A stretch of 64,000 nucleotides of DNA from Salinivenus lutea (GTDB taxonomy: Bacteria; Bacteroidota; Rhodothermia; Rhodothermales; Salinibacteraceae), in the NCBI GenBank assembly GCA_002894685.1, contig NCRC01000015.1, positions 1 to 64,000 on the forward strand, given 5' to 3'. Shown here piece after piece: positions 45,900 to 55,573 of the stretch. Every line of letters starts with the position of its first letter. Positions within the stretch are counted from its first letter, which is position 1. Position numbers and translations under genes: made by a program. The notes below the pieces were generated by a model. The model made no database searches, was not told the origin of the DNA, and worked only from the letters and a program-made list of their open reading frames with translations.

Positions 45900-46391
45900 G
45901 GTGAAATGCACTTGATTAAGGAAATGACCATATCACATCACGGCTCGTTCGTCGGTTCGTTTCATTTCATGTTTACATTTCTCGCTCAGGTGACATCTCC
46001 CATGACGGGTCTCTGATCTCGCGACGAGTCCATGCATCAGCGTTTCTTTTTTTCGAGACGATTGGCCGCCTGCCTCGTCTCAAACTCCCCTTTCAGTGCC
46101 GTGAAAGATTGTCGCTTACGTCTTCTCCTTCTTACGCTCGGAATTTAGCCTCATGGGTGTTCTCCCCTTCAGGAATGCGGTGCGCATGCCTGCGGTCTTT
46201 GGCAGCAAGCCGACCGTACTCACGAGGTGATCAGACACTCCGTCCTGGACCCCCCTCCCGGCGATACGGTTCCCCTCACCGGTACCTTCGCCGTGGCGGG
46301 CACGGATGATGCGATTGAGAAGGTCGTAAAGCGAGCCAGCGCCACGGCGGAGGACGACGGGCAGGCAATCCGGACTGAAAGCCCGCAGCGG
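45900..46391. other. Intergenic region between secreted-protein gene and trkH
   Basis: About 490 bases without a supported gene. A plus-strand open frame beginning at 46227 (IRHSVLDPPPGDTVPLTG) looks protein-like for about 50 codons but then runs antisense into trkH, so I do not call it. The 16-mer CCGACCGTACTCACGA at 46210-46225 recurs exactly at 50472-50487. Confidence 0.4.
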
Positions 46392-47882
46392 TCACTCTCG
46401 CCAGTACGCCGGAGTAAAGAGAATCAAGACAGTGAAGATCTCCAGGCGCCCCATCCACATGAGAAGGGCGAGAAGCAGGGTTGTGGGGCTGGAATAGGCG
46501 AGGTAGTTCTCCATTGGCCCGATAAGGCCGAATCCCGGCCCGATATTACCAATAGAGGCCACAACGGTGCTGAGCACGCTGAGGGTGTCAGTTTCGAGCC
46601 CGATGCGGACGTTTTCGGCCTCGATGACGGCGGTGCTCGTTAGGGTGAGGAAGAAGTAGGCGACGATCATCAGGACGATCTGGCGGACGACGCGGTCTTC
46701 GACGACGCGCTGGCCCACGTGGATGGGGCGCACGGCGCTCGGATGAATGCTCACGAAGAGCTCGCGGAGGACGGCCTTCGTGCTCACCACCCAGCGCATC
46801 ACCTTAATGCCCCCGCCGGTGCTCCCCGTAGATCCTCCGATGAACATGGCGACAAACAGGACGGTGGTCGCAATGCCGAGCCACGCGTTGAAGTCGGTCG
46901 ACGCGTAACCGGTCGTGGTGATCATCGTAAGGGTCTGGAAGAGCGCGTGCCGGGTCGTTTCTTCCACAGAGCCGGTGGTCTGCTCAAAGACAAGCGCAGC
47001 GCTCAGGAGGAGTGTAACGCCCCCGATGGCGAGGACGTACGTCCGAAACTCCTCGTCCGCCTGCGGGCGGCGGACGGCCCCGGTGACGACGCGCCACGTG
47101 AGGGCAAAGCTCGTGCCGGCCAGAAACATGAACGGGATGATGGTCCACTGCACGAGGGGGACGAAGGCTTCGATACTGCGCGCCTCTGGCGAAAAGCCCC
47201 CCGTGGGCATGGTTGTGAGGCCGTGGGCCACCGCGTTGTAAAGCGTCATGTTGGGGGCCCATCCGACGAGGTGCCACCCGTAGAGGAGCACGATTTCCAG
47301 GACCGTCAGGCCCGCGTACAGGACCCAGAGCCGACGGGCCGTGTCGGTGATGCGGGGCACGAGACGACTGAATCGGGGGCCGGGGGCCTCGGCTTCTAGC
47401 AGTTGGGCGCCGCCCACGGCGAGCCGGGGAAGGATGGCCACGGCCAGCACGATGATGCCCATCCCGCCGAGCCACTGCGTGAGCTGGCGCCACATCATGA
47501 GGGCGGGAGAATGGAAGTCCACCGAAATGTTTTTCATGACGGTGGCGCCGGTGGTGGTGAACCCGCTCATGCTCTCGAAGAACGCGTTCACCGGCATCGC
47601 CACGGTCCCGCGCCCGGCGAGGACGTAGGGCACGGCCCCGATCAGGGCCGCCAGCAACCACGTAAGGGCGACCAGCAGAAATCCCTCCCGCGTTCCGAGG
47701 TCCGGGTCGGACTCCAGTTGTTCGAGGCTCCCGCCCCCAACCAGTGCGATGCCGACGGTGACTGCAAAGATGCTCAGGTCTTGCCCATCAACGAGGGCGA
47801 TGAGGAGCGGCACCAGAAGCGGCACCGCAAGCCACTTTACGATGGTGCCGGCCAGGCTGGAGGCACTTCGCCAGTCGGTCAT
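46392..47882 (-). CDS. trkH: Trk-type potassium uptake channel subunit TrkH
   Basis: 496 residues, fully hydrophobic, with the four pore-loop repeats of the Trk/Ktr family. The conserved selectivity-filter Gly regions are visible as SGFTTTGATV (repeat 1), AHGLTTMPTGGFS (repeat 2), TTTGYASTDFNAW (repeat 3) and VASIGNIGPGFG (repeat 4). It forms the membrane pore that imports K+, gated by the cytoplasmic TrkA encoded next to it. In a salt-in halophile, K+ uptake is central to osmotic balance. It follows trkA by 65 bases on the minus strand. Confidence 0.95.
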   Translation of the reverse strand: MTDWRSASSLAGTIVKWLAVPLLVPLLIALVDGQDLSIFAVTVGIALVGGGSLEQLESDPDLGTREGFLLVALTWLLAALIGAVPYVLAGRGTVAMPVNAFFESMSGFTTTGATVMKNISVDFHSPALMMWRQLTQWLGGMGIIVLAVAILPRLAVGGAQLLEAEAPGPRFSRLVPRITDTARRLWVLYAGLTVLEIVLLYGWHLVGWAPNMTLYNAVAHGLTTMPTGGFSPEARSIEAFVPLVQWTIIPFMFLAGTSFALTWRVVTGAVRRPQADEEFRTYVLAIGGVTLLLSAALVFEQTTGSVEETTRHALFQTLTMITTTGYASTDFNAWLGIATTVLFVAMFIGGSTGSTGGGIKVMRWVVSTKAVLRELFVSIHPSAVRPIHVGQRVVEDRVVRQIVLMIVAYFFLTLTSTAVIEAENVRIGLETDTLSVLSTVVASIGNIGPGFGLIGPMENYLAYSSPTTLLLALLMWMGRLEIFTVLILFTPAYWRE

Positions 47883-47947
47883 AGGTGACGAGAGGTGGGA
47901 GAATCCAGAGACAAGTGATCCAGAACACTTGGACAGGGGCAGGGAAG

Positions 47948-49291
47948 TCAGAGAACCTCTGCGATAGCCTCGGCGTGCTCCGCCTGGGCGATTACGACGA
48001 CCCGGTCCCCTGCACGAAGGTGCGTATTGCCCCTTGGAATGAGGACCCGCCCTTGCCGCAGGGCGGCCCCGACGACGCAGGGTCCCGGCAGGTCTGCAAC
48101 GGCTTCTTCGATCTGGCGACCGGTGAGTTGCCCCTCCCCCGTGAGGGTGATTTCGAACACCTCGGCGCGCTCGTGCTCGATGCGGGCCACCGTGTCGGCG
48201 TAGCTTTCGAGCACGTGCTGGCTGATGTAGGCGGCCGTTTCCTCCCGCGGGTGCACCACCCCGTCAAGCGCGCTCATCTCACCGAGGTCGACGTACTGCT
48301 GCTCCCGAATCACCCCAAAGACGCGTGGCACGCCGAGCTGTTTGGCGAGGAGACCGGCCAGCAGCACACGCTCGTCGGGCTGGAGCGCCACGAGACAGAG
48401 GTCCGAGTGGTGGAGCCGCTCCGTCTCCCAGAAGGCGCGCACCGTCGCGTCATCCTGAAGAACCAGTGTCTCGGAGAGGGTCTCTGCAATTCGCTCAGCC
48501 CGACGAGGATTTTTCTCCACGAGGCGCACTGAGATGCCCCGCCGCTGAAGGAGCCGTGCGGTCTGCACTCCAATGTCGCCGCCGCCAAGGATCACAATCC
48601 GACGAATATCTTCCTCGGCCGTCGACGGGTTCAGTTGAACACCGAAGGCCCTTACATCGTCCGGATTGCCGATGACGACGAGGCGGTCGTTCACCTGCAG
48701 ACGGGTTTCGCCTCGGGGAATGATCATCTCTCCGTTCCGGAAGAGGCTCGCGAAGGTGACGCCCTCGAACCGATCGACCTGCTCAATCGTCTCATTCGTC
48801 AACGGACTGTTGCCTTTCACCTCAAACTCCGCCATTTCGATGCGCCCGCCGGCAAAAAAGCGCTCCTCGAAGGCCGTCTCTTCAGCGGATTGGAACCCAA
48901 CGAGGCGCGAAATGGACCGGGCCGTCAGGGCCGAGCGCCCAACCATCAAATCGACACCGAAGGCCTTCCGCGAGTGGTGCCACGTATTCAGAAATTGCGT
49001 GTGGGCCACCCGTGCAATCGCAAAGGGGTCGGCCTCCAGCTTAGCCATGCTGCAGGTCAGGATGTTGGTGCGGTCGTCATCGGTGCAGGCGATGAGGACG
49101 TCCGTCTCGTCCAGGCCCGCCTTCTGCAGGACCTCCAGTTGCACACCGTCGCCCTGGACGACACGGACCGTCCCAGGCACCTTTTCGAGGGCGTCGTAGC
49201 GCTGGTCGATGGCCACGACGGTGTGCTTGGAGGTCAGTTCCTGAGCGACGGTCTGCCCAACCTGGCCGGCTCCGACGATGAGGACCTTCAT
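47948..49291 (-). CDS. trkA: Trk potassium uptake regulatory subunit TrkA
   Basis: 447 residues from the ATG at 49291 (MKVLIVGAGQVGQTVAQEL). Two RCK_N Rossmann domains: the first with GAGQVG at 7-12 and a following acidic residue for NAD(H) binding, the second starting IVILGGGDIGVQTARLL near 233. Each is followed by a TrkA_C domain (FEVKGNSPLTNETI; FEITLTGEGQLTGRQIEE). It gates TrkH in response to nucleotides. A decayed universal-stress-protein gene lies immediately upstream on the same strand, probably a former operon member. Confidence 0.95.
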   Translation of the reverse strand: MKVLIVGAGQVGQTVAQELTSKHTVVAIDQRYDALEKVPGTVRVVQGDGVQLEVLQKAGLDETDVLIACTDDDRTNILTCSMAKLEADPFAIARVAHTQFLNTWHHSRKAFGVDLMVGRSALTARSISRLVGFQSAEETAFEERFFAGGRIEMAEFEVKGNSPLTNETIEQVDRFEGVTFASLFRNGEMIIPRGETRLQVNDRLVVIGNPDDVRAFGVQLNPSTAEEDIRRIVILGGGDIGVQTARLLQRRGISVRLVEKNPRRAERIAETLSETLVLQDDATVRAFWETERLHHSDLCLVALQPDERVLLAGLLAKQLGVPRVFGVIREQQYVDLGEMSALDGVVHPREETAAYISQHVLESYADTVARIEHERAEVFEITLTGEGQLTGRQIEEAVADLPGPCVVGAALRQGRVLIPRGNTHLRAGDRVVVIAQAEHAEAIAEVL

Positions 49292-49353
49292 CAACACTCG
49301 GGGTTTGCTAGAAAAATCGAACGTTCGCCGGTTCGAGGAGGACGAAGGGCCCA

Positions 49354-49770
49354 TCAGGCAGTCTGGGGAGCCTGTTCGGCCGCGTTAGCGTCTTCCTCCT
49401 CGTGGCGAACGATGATCACGGACGGGTATGCGGACGTTCATCATAATTCGTTCTGACGCCGTGCCGAATAGAATCTCCCGCACCGACGGCCCGGTTTCGG
49501 CCAGCACGGTCGGACTTCGGATCTCTCAGCGCAAACTCGGCTGCTCGCTGGGCGCGCACACGGGCCCTCGCACACCAGGGCCGCGACGCTTCCCACTTCT
49601 TTGTCCCGGACTCTGTTCACGAGGGCGAGCTCGCAGAAGGTGTCCTCGACGATTTTGTCGATGCTGGCCCCCAGATGTGCTCGTACCACGTGCACTGCCC
49701 GCTCTAGCCAAGCACGACATGCAAGGCACGCTCCCTCACCACATTCGAGGCCGCGTCTGCCCGACGATGG
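49354..49770 (-). pseudogene. Frameshifted universal stress protein (UspA family)
   Basis: Pieces of a UspA domain are spread over different frames of the minus strand. From high to low coordinate: AWLERAVHVVRAHLGASID and EDTFCELAL; then AQRAAEFALRD in another frame; then GPSVREILFGTASERIM, the diagnostic UspA G..SxxxxxLLGSxxER motif; then, after one more shift, VIIVRHEEEDANAAEQA to a TGA at 49354-49356. At least two shifts are needed to join them, so the gene is dead. The N-terminal half is not recognisable. The next gene downstream is trkA, a common UspA partner. Confidence 0.7.
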
Positions 49771-50042
49771 TCACAGGGAAGAAGAAAGCGGGCCAACGAA
49801 ATACGCGAACAAGGAGTCCTTGCCTGGAGCGCGGCTTTTTTGTCTCTAAAAGCCTTCCTAGCGGAACTCTCGTGAAATGTCAACGCGATCCGCACCCAAC
49901 CCGCAGATCTACCTAAAGATTCGTTTTTCGAAGGTCCGGTGACGGGCCTTCTCTCTCATCAACACTGAGGTCCCGAGGTCCCGGGCGGCTGAGGCACTTA
50001 GGGACGGATTGCGATCAAGCATCGAGACCATAAAGAAACCTA

Positions 50043-50840
50043 TCACCGCCCGACTCGCACCCCGAAGACAAAGGTGTTGCTGGGGTCGCCTCCGCCCCCA
50101 CCACCCCCTCGAGCCGACGTAGGCGCCTATCTGTGGGCCGTGGCCGTTGAGGGTGTATGATGCCCTCGACGCCCCAAACGAAGGGGCCGTACGGGTCGGT
50201 GGTCTCAGAGCCGGCGCCCTTGACCGCCTGCCGCAGTCGCGACAGCGAGATTGCTTCCAGATCGTAGTGCACGCAGAGCCGATCCGGCCTCCCATTTTCG
50301 GCAGGGCCCCATCCGCCCGATAAATGCCCGTTCGTCCCTGCAGGTTCGTCAAAAGCGGATTCCCGCGGGTCTCATTGGCGTCGGGCACCACAGTAGCACT
50401 ACCAATCGCTGCTGGTCCGCCCTGGACGGCTGCCTTATGGATTTCAGGGGGCGGATACCAAGGAAGAGGCACCGACCGTACTCACGAACTTATGTGCCCC
50501 GGACCCACACTCCGCTGACGGCCAGAAGAGAATAGACGGCCACAAAAGAGTTGGGAGCGGCCCCCTCCAGGTTCACTGTATCGCTCGAAGGAACCTGTCC
50601 CGAGTGTGTCTGCAGAGATGAGCCTGTCCGCGAGATGAGGGGGGCGTGCAGACTTGTCATCTTGCCGGACCGACCCGATCAAATATGCGAAGGTCCGTCT
50701 CGCTTCTGTCCTGCATAGCTGGTCCGACTCAGTCGCATCTGCTCCCTGCAGCCGAACCGTCACCGTGCCTCCGATCGACCGCCGCACGTCGTAAGTGTCC
50801 TTGTCGGGGACCTCCACGACACTAATCGTAAGGGGCTAGC
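50043..50840 (-). pseudogene. Decayed gene for a secreted/surface-type protein
   Basis: Protein-like fragments on the minus strand in changing frames: LTISVVEVPDKDTYDVRR and SIGGTVTVRLQGADATES (about 50820-50700), PSSDTVNLEGAAPNSFVAVY, then EIHKAAVQGGPAAIGSATVV and PLLTNLQGRTGIYRADG, MHYDLEAISLSRLRQAVKG, and finally TLNGHGPQIGAYVGSRG joined across a G-rich run (about 50100) to DPSNTFVFGVRVGR and a TGA at 50043. The fragments keep beta-strand and Gly-rich character and stay in order, which argues for a broken gene of about 260 codons. No family is recognised. The stretch between it and the UspA remnant (49771-50042) holds nothing I can name. Confidence 0.45.
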
Positions 50841-50891
50841 CCGGTTCAACCGAGAGACTCAGTTGCGCGAGGGCGGGGGCGTGGCTTTTTG

Positions 50892-51338
50892 CTACCCGTC
50901 CGCTCTGGGAGCCGACCGCGGTGGGGACGAGCGCTGAAGGAGGAAGCGTCCGAGCCACCGTTCCAGCTCTTCCCGCAGAAACGTGGCCACCTCTTCCGAT
51001 ACGTGCGCCATGCAGGAGAGCTGGGCCCCGGCCGGCCCCGGAAGGCTATACGAAAATCGATGCGAGTCCCCGCCGTCCACACTGCACGTCACGTCGTACA
51101 CGTTGCCGCCGGCGTGGGCCGCCGTCAGACGCACCGGCATGTGCGTAAGCCCCTCGCATTCCACACACATTGTCACCTCCCCCGCCGAGGCCTCCACACG
51201 GTCGAGCGCAACGTCCGCGTCGTAGCGTGCGTCACACTGACGGTCGAAGGCCGTCTCAAGATGTCGGTACAGGGCCGCCGACAGTTGGGACTGAGTCAGC
51301 TTCGAGGACGGCGGCGTGCGAGACGAGCGGGTAGACAT
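50892..51338 (-). CDS. Hypothetical acidic protein
   Basis: 148 residues from the ATG at 51338 (MSTRSSRTPPSSKLTQSQL). It has a short disordered N-terminus, then a helix (LSAALYRHLETAFDRQCDA), a beta-rich middle with CVECEGLTHMPVRL and YDVTCSVDGGDSHRFSYSL (quoted separately), and a C-terminal helix (EVATFLREELERWLGRFLLQ) with an Arg/Pro tail. Four cysteines occur in the middle. No domain is recognised. Codon use looks normal for this genome, unlike the decayed genes to its left. Confidence 0.55.
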   Translation of the reverse strand: MSTRSSRTPPSSKLTQSQLSAALYRHLETAFDRQCDARYDADVALDRVEASAGEVTMCVECEGLTHMPVRLTAAHAGGNVYDVTCSVDGGDSHRFSYSLPGPAGAQLSCMAHVSEEVATFLREELERWLGRFLLQRSSPPRSAPRADG

Positions 51339-51879
51339 AACGACGTTCAAGACTGTGGACGTGACCGGCCGGAATCGTAGCACCCCCTGCTCCCTCCCCC
51401 CCCGACGAGGAACTGGGATCGTGGCTACGGCACAGGCAGGGTAGGCACTGCGCCCGCCGACGTCCGTGTACTTTACGCGCAAGCACCTGTAGGGCGTCCC
51501 TCGATTCCCCCCGTTGAACTTTGCTACTGCCTCCACGAAACGCCCCATCTGTCCCCCGCGTGGGCCTTCTCAACGCCCGCTGAGGCCCCGGCGCCCCCTC
51601 TGCCCCGTCGCCGATTCCAGGCCCTCGAACGTGTCCTCCGGGCGGCGCGCGTGCCTGCAATCGCGGGCGCACAGGGAGCGACTGATCTCCGCCCCGACGC
51701 GGGCCTCGCCCCGTCCACGCCCGATGCGCTCGTCCTGCCGTAGACGTACGTTAATTTTCCAGAGACTCGGTTGCGATCTCCCGCCCCTACGTCTACCTTA
51801 AATCGGATGCGGGAGGACACCCTCGTCCTGCCCCTGTTCGCCCGAATCGCCGTCGCCGCCCCCAAGGTTTACTCGCCTC
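51339..51879 (+). promoter_or_regulatory. dnaA upstream region with promoter-like pair
   Basis: 540 bases without a supported gene. TTGCGA (51771-51776), a 17-base spacer and TACCTT (51794-51799) form a plausible sigma-70-type promoter about 80 bases before the dnaA ATG. I looked for DnaA boxes (TTATNCACA and its complement) and found no good match, so there is no evidence for an origin here. Confidence 0.4.
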
Positions 51880-53511
51880 ATGGCCCCGTCCGCCTCCGAC
51901 GTTTGGCGCAGCGCCCTCGACGACCTGCGCGACACCATTCCCGAGCGGACGGTCCAAAACTGGATTGACCCGATCGAGCCCCTGGAGCTCGACACGCACG
52001 ACGGGGCCCCGACGCTCACGCTGCAGGTGCCAACGCCCTTTGGCGTGCAGTACCTGCGGAGCCGCTTCCACCAACAGGTGAGCGATGCCGTGCAGGCGGC
52101 CGTCGGCGAACCCACAAATGTGGAGTATCAGGTCGCCCCCGAATCGGAGCGGCCCGACGAGATTCCGTCTGAACGGGACAGCGAATCCGAGCCCGCCTCT
52201 ACGGACGCCTCGTCCGCGTCACCGCCCTCGACAACGGACGCCTCCTCAGCCGCGGCGTCGACCGATTCGCCTCCCGCGCCGTCTTCTGATTCATCGTCCT
52301 CGACGGGGGCGCCCGACGCCCCTTCGTCCTCGCCGTCGTCGCACACGCCGCCCCCCTCGAACGGACAATCCGCCGACCGGGCCGCGCCCACGCCGGAGGA
52401 AATCGAAGACCTCGAACGGGCCGGGGCCGGCTCGGCCGACGAGCGCTCGGCCCTCTACCAGAAGGCGCAGGAGCACCTTCGCCCCGAGTATACGTTCGAC
52501 GAGTTTATCGAGGGCGACGGCAATCGGCTGGCCCGAAGCGCCGCGTACGCGGTGGCCCAGGAGCCCGGCAGCACCAACTACAACCCGCTTCTGGTGTACG
52601 GCGGCGTGGGCCTCGGCAAAACCCACCTCGCCCAGGCGGTGGCCAACTACGCGCTGGAGCACAACACCGCCGAAGACGTGCTGTACGTTTCGAGCGACCG
52701 GTTCACCAGCCAGTTCGTGCAGTCGGTGCGCGAGAACCGGATCGCGGCCTTCTCCAGCTACTACCGCCAGGCCGACCTTCTCATTGTCGACGACGTGCAG
52801 TTCTTTGGGGAGAAGGAAAAAACCCAGGAGGAGTTCTTCCACATCTTCAATGACCTGCACCAGAACGGGAACCAGATCTTCCTCTGCGCGGACCGCGCCC
52901 CCAGCAAGATTCCGGGGATCGAGGAGCGGCTCCTGTCTCGCTTCCAGTGGGGACTGAGCGCCGACATCCAGCAGCCCGACCTCGAAACCCGCATCGCGAT
53001 CCTTCAGCGGAAGGCCGCCCGGCAGAATCTGGAGGTGGAGCCGGACGTGCTCGAGCTCATTGCGCAGCGCATCGACTCCAACGTGCGCCAGCTGGAAGGG
53101 GCCCTCACCCGCCTCACGGCCCTCGTGCAGCTCGACGGCGGCTCCCTTACGCTGGACACCGCCCGCCGCTTTCTGCGCGATCACACCGACGAGGAGCCCC
53201 GCGCCCTCGACGCGGCCGTCATCATCGAGGAGGTGGCCGAGTACTTTCGGCTCTCGTCCGACGACCTCCTCTCGCGCTCCCGCAAGCAGGCCGTGGCGGA
53301 GGCCCGCCAGATTGCCATGTACCTGTGCCGGGAGCTCACGGAGGAATCCTACGCCCACATCGGCTCTCGTTTTGGGGGGCGCGACCACTCGACCGTGATC
53401 CACGCCCACCGGAAGATTGAGGAGGCGATGGAGTCGGACGCCGGCCTGCGCGACGACATTTCTTCTTTGGAGTCCCGGCTGCGCAACCAGTCGCTCTCGT
53501 CTACCGTCTGA
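51880..53511 (+). CDS. dnaA: Chromosomal replication initiator DnaA
   Basis: 543 residues, longer than usual because of an enlarged linker. Domain I (1 to about 88) includes ERTVQNWIDPIEPLELD. Domain II (about 90-180) is a disordered Ser/Pro/Ala/Asp run. The AAA+ domain III has Walker A GGVGLGKT (241-248), Walker B LLIVDDVQFF (Asp304-305) and the sensor/arginine region GIEERLLSRFQWG. Domain IV ends with the DnaA-box-binding signature GGRDHSTVIHAH (499-510). It binds the origin and opens it for replication. dnaN does not follow; a PLP enzyme gene lies 69 bases downstream. Confidence 0.97.
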   Translation: MAPSASDVWRSALDDLRDTIPERTVQNWIDPIEPLELDTHDGAPTLTLQVPTPFGVQYLRSRFHQQVSDAVQAAVGEPTNVEYQVAPESERPDEIPSERDSESEPASTDASSASPPSTTDASSAAASTDSPPAPSSDSSSSTGAPDAPSSSPSSHTPPPSNGQSADRAAPTPEEIEDLERAGAGSADERSALYQKAQEHLRPEYTFDEFIEGDGNRLARSAAYAVAQEPGSTNYNPLLVYGGVGLGKTHLAQAVANYALEHNTAEDVLYVSSDRFTSQFVQSVRENRIAAFSSYYRQADLLIVDDVQFFGEKEKTQEEFFHIFNDLHQNGNQIFLCADRAPSKIPGIEERLLSRFQWGLSADIQQPDLETRIAILQRKAARQNLEVEPDVLELIAQRIDSNVRQLEGALTRLTALVQLDGGSLTLDTARRFLRDHTDEEPRALDAAVIIEEVAEYFRLSSDDLLSRSRKQAVAEARQIAMYLCRELTEESYAHIGSRFGGRDHSTVIHAHRKIEEAMESDAGLRDDISSLESRLRNQSLSSTV

Positions 53512-53580
53512 GCCCCGGACAGAAGATCGAACGACCGCCTTCACTCGTCGCCCGACGTTGCGTCTGCCGATCGTCTCCCC

Positions 53581-54735
53581 ATGTCCGAATTTGATACGCG
53601 CGCCCTCCACGACGGCGAACCGGTCCCCCGCATTGAAGGCGCCGTCACGCTCCCCATCTTCCAGACGGCGACCTACAGCCACACCGCGGACGAGCCCCTT
53701 CGATACGTCCGCCTGAACAACTCGCCGAACCACGAGGCGCTGCACGACAAGCTGGCGTCCCTCACCGAGACCGACGAGGCCCTCGTTACGGCCAGCGGCA
53801 TGGCAGCCATCTCGTCGACCCTGCTCACCCTGCTCGACGCCGGCGATCATCTGGTGGCGCCCGAGACGCTCTACGGCGGCACGCTCGAGCTTTTCGATAC
53901 GCTGCTCCCGCGGCTCGGCATCGACCACTCGGTGCTGCCCGCAGGCCGCCCCTCCGCCTGGGCCGAGGCCCTCACCGACGATACGACGGTGCTTTACGCC
54001 GAGTCGATCACGAACCCGTTGCTGGAGGTGCCGGACCTTCAGTCAATGGTGTCGTTTGCCGACGCCCACGATCTGGTGTCGGTCGTCGACAACACGTTCG
54101 CCTCGCCCGTAAACCTGCGCCCGGTCTCCCTCGGCTTCGACGTCGTGCTCCACTCCGCGACCAAGTATCTCGGGGGCCACTCGGATGTCGCGGCCGGGGT
54201 TGTGGCGGGCCCTTCGTCGCTGGTGGAGGCGGTGCGTCACACGCTCACGCTCACCGGCGGGATGCTCGATCCTCACGCGTGCTTTCTGCTGCACCGAAGC
54301 CTAAAAACCCTGGGGATGCGCATGCGCCGCCACAACGCGACGGCGGCGTCCGTGGCGTCGGCACTCGCCGATCACGAGGCGGTGGATCAGGTCTACTACC
54401 CCGGACATCCGTCGCATCCGCACCACGAACGGGCGCGGGCGCTGTTCGATGCGTACGGCGGCATGGTGAGCGTTGAACTGGCTCCGGGCGCCGACCCGGA
54501 GGTGTTCTTTGATCACCTCACGCTCCCCATCCGCGCCCCCAGCCTCGGCGGCGTCGAGTCGCTGGTCACCCAGCCGGCCCTCACCTCGCACCGGGACCTG
54601 GCCCCGGCCGAACGACAGGCCCTCGGCATTACCGAGCGGCTGGTTCGGCTGTCGGTGGGACTGGAAGACCCGGACGACCTTGTCGCCGACCTCACGGACG
54701 CGCTGGACGCCAGTCATGCGGCCACTGCCGGGTAG
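53581..54735 (+). CDS. Cys/Met-metabolism PLP enzyme (cystathionine gamma-synthase/lyase family)
   Basis: 384 residues. Fold-type I PLP enzyme: the start TRALHDGEPVPRIEGAVTLP, then TASGMAAISSTLLTLLDAGD for phosphate binding, SVVDNTFASP with the cofactor Asp, the Schiff-base Lys195 in HSATKYLGGHSDV, and IRAPSLGGVESLVTQPA near the C-terminus. The family covers cystathionine gamma-synthase, gamma-lyase, beta-lyase, O-acetylhomoserine sulfhydrylase and methionine gamma-lyase; the sequence alone does not separate them. It is convergent with the ribosomal protein operon. Confidence 0.9.
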   Translation: MSEFDTRALHDGEPVPRIEGAVTLPIFQTATYSHTADEPLRYVRLNNSPNHEALHDKLASLTETDEALVTASGMAAISSTLLTLLDAGDHLVAPETLYGGTLELFDTLLPRLGIDHSVLPAGRPSAWAEALTDDTTVLYAESITNPLLEVPDLQSMVSFADAHDLVSVVDNTFASPVNLRPVSLGFDVVLHSATKYLGGHSDVAAGVVAGPSSLVEAVRHTLTLTGGMLDPHACFLLHRSLKTLGMRMRRHNATAASVASALADHEAVDQVYYPGHPSHPHHERARALFDAYGGMVSVELAPGADPEVFFDHLTLPIRAPSLGGVESLVTQPALTSHRDLAPAERQALGITERLVRLSVGLEDPDDLVADLTDALDASHAATAG

Positions 54736-54800
54736 CCTCCGGCCTCCGTTTTGGACGGCCGGCGCCCGCCCCTCGGGACGCCGCCCCCAGTCCTTCCGGC

Positions 54801-55250
54801 CTATCCGGCCTCCGGAATGACCTGAATGTCGAGGGTTGCCGCCACGTCGTCCATCAGACTGATGGTGGCGGTGTACACGCCCACGTGCCGGATCTCCTCG
54901 TCGAGACTGATGTCGCGGCGGTCGATGTCGAAGCCGCGATTGGAGAGTTCTACGGCGATCTGCTGGGTCGTCACGGTGCCGAAGATGCGGTTGTCTTCGC
55001 CCGTCTTGGCCGAAAAGACGACCTGCATGTCCTCGAGCTCCTTTTTGAGCTCCTCGGCCTGTTCCTTTTTGACGGCCTCCTTGCGGGCCTGCTGCCGTTG
55101 CACTTCGCGCTGGTGGCGGACCACACCGTCGGTCGCCACGCGGGCCAGGCCCTGCGGAATGAGATAATTGCGTCCGTAGCCGTCGGCCACTTCGTGGATT
55201 TCCCCGGCCTCCCCGAGGTGCTCCACGTCCTTGAGCAAAATTACGTCCAT
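54801..55250 (-). CDS. rplI: 50S ribosomal protein L9
   Basis: 149 residues from the ATG at 55250 ([20 protein letters not shown]). The N-terminal rRNA-binding domain with [16 protein letters not shown] is typical, followed by the long connecting helix (about 45-80, Glu/Lys/Gln-rich) and a C-terminal domain ending [10 protein letters not shown]. It binds 23S rRNA near the L1 stalk. Last gene of the rpsF-rpsR-rplI operon, 51 bases after rpsR. Confidence 0.97.
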   Translation of the reverse strand: MDVILLKDVEHLGEAGEIHEVADGYGRNYLIPQGLARVATDGVVRHQREVQRQQARKEAVKKEQAEELKKELEDMQVVFSAKTGEDNRIFGTVTTQQIAVELSNRGFDIDRRDISLDEEIRHVGVYTATISLMDDVAATLDIQVIPEAG

Positions 55251-55301
55251 GGTTCGTTCTGAATTGGGGTCGAGATACGAAAACAACAGGGCCGAGGGCG
55301 C

Positions 55302-55514
55302 CTACCGGATCGACTCCTGCACGTACGGCAGCAGGGCAAGGTGGCGCGCCCGCTTGATGGCCGTCGTGATCTGTCGCTGCACGCGGGCCGGAACATCCGT
55401 CACGCGACGGGGCAGGATCTTGCCCTGGTTGTTGATGAACTGCTCAAGGAACTCTGTGTCCTTGTAGTCCACGTACTCGATGTGTTCGTAGTCGACGTCC
55501 TCTTGGTTCGCCAT
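55302..55514 (-). CDS. rpsR: 30S ribosomal protein S18
   Basis: 70 residues. Family signature: [20 protein letters not shown] and [20 protein letters not shown], followed by [11 protein letters not shown]. The acidic N-terminal tail ([14 protein letters not shown]) fits the halophilic proteome. It pairs with S6 on the 30S platform. It lies 59 bases downstream of rpsF; no ssb gene lies between them, unlike in many bacteria. Confidence 0.97.
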   Translation of the reverse strand: MANQEDVDYEHIEYVDYKDTEFLEQFINNQGKILPRRVTDVPARVQRQITTAIKRARHLALLPYVQESIR

Positions 55515-55573
55515 CGCAAATCGAAGAAATTAATTCAACGGGTTCGTAGGGGGGATGCGGCCGCGGGGAGGCG

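Noticed and set aside
46227-46643. Plus-strand frame with plausible acidic start
   Set aside because: Most of it runs antisense through the C-terminus of trkH; there is no domain or ribosome-binding site support.
51339-51879. Possible replication origin next to dnaA
   Set aside because: No clear DnaA-box cluster or AT-rich unwinding region was found by eye.
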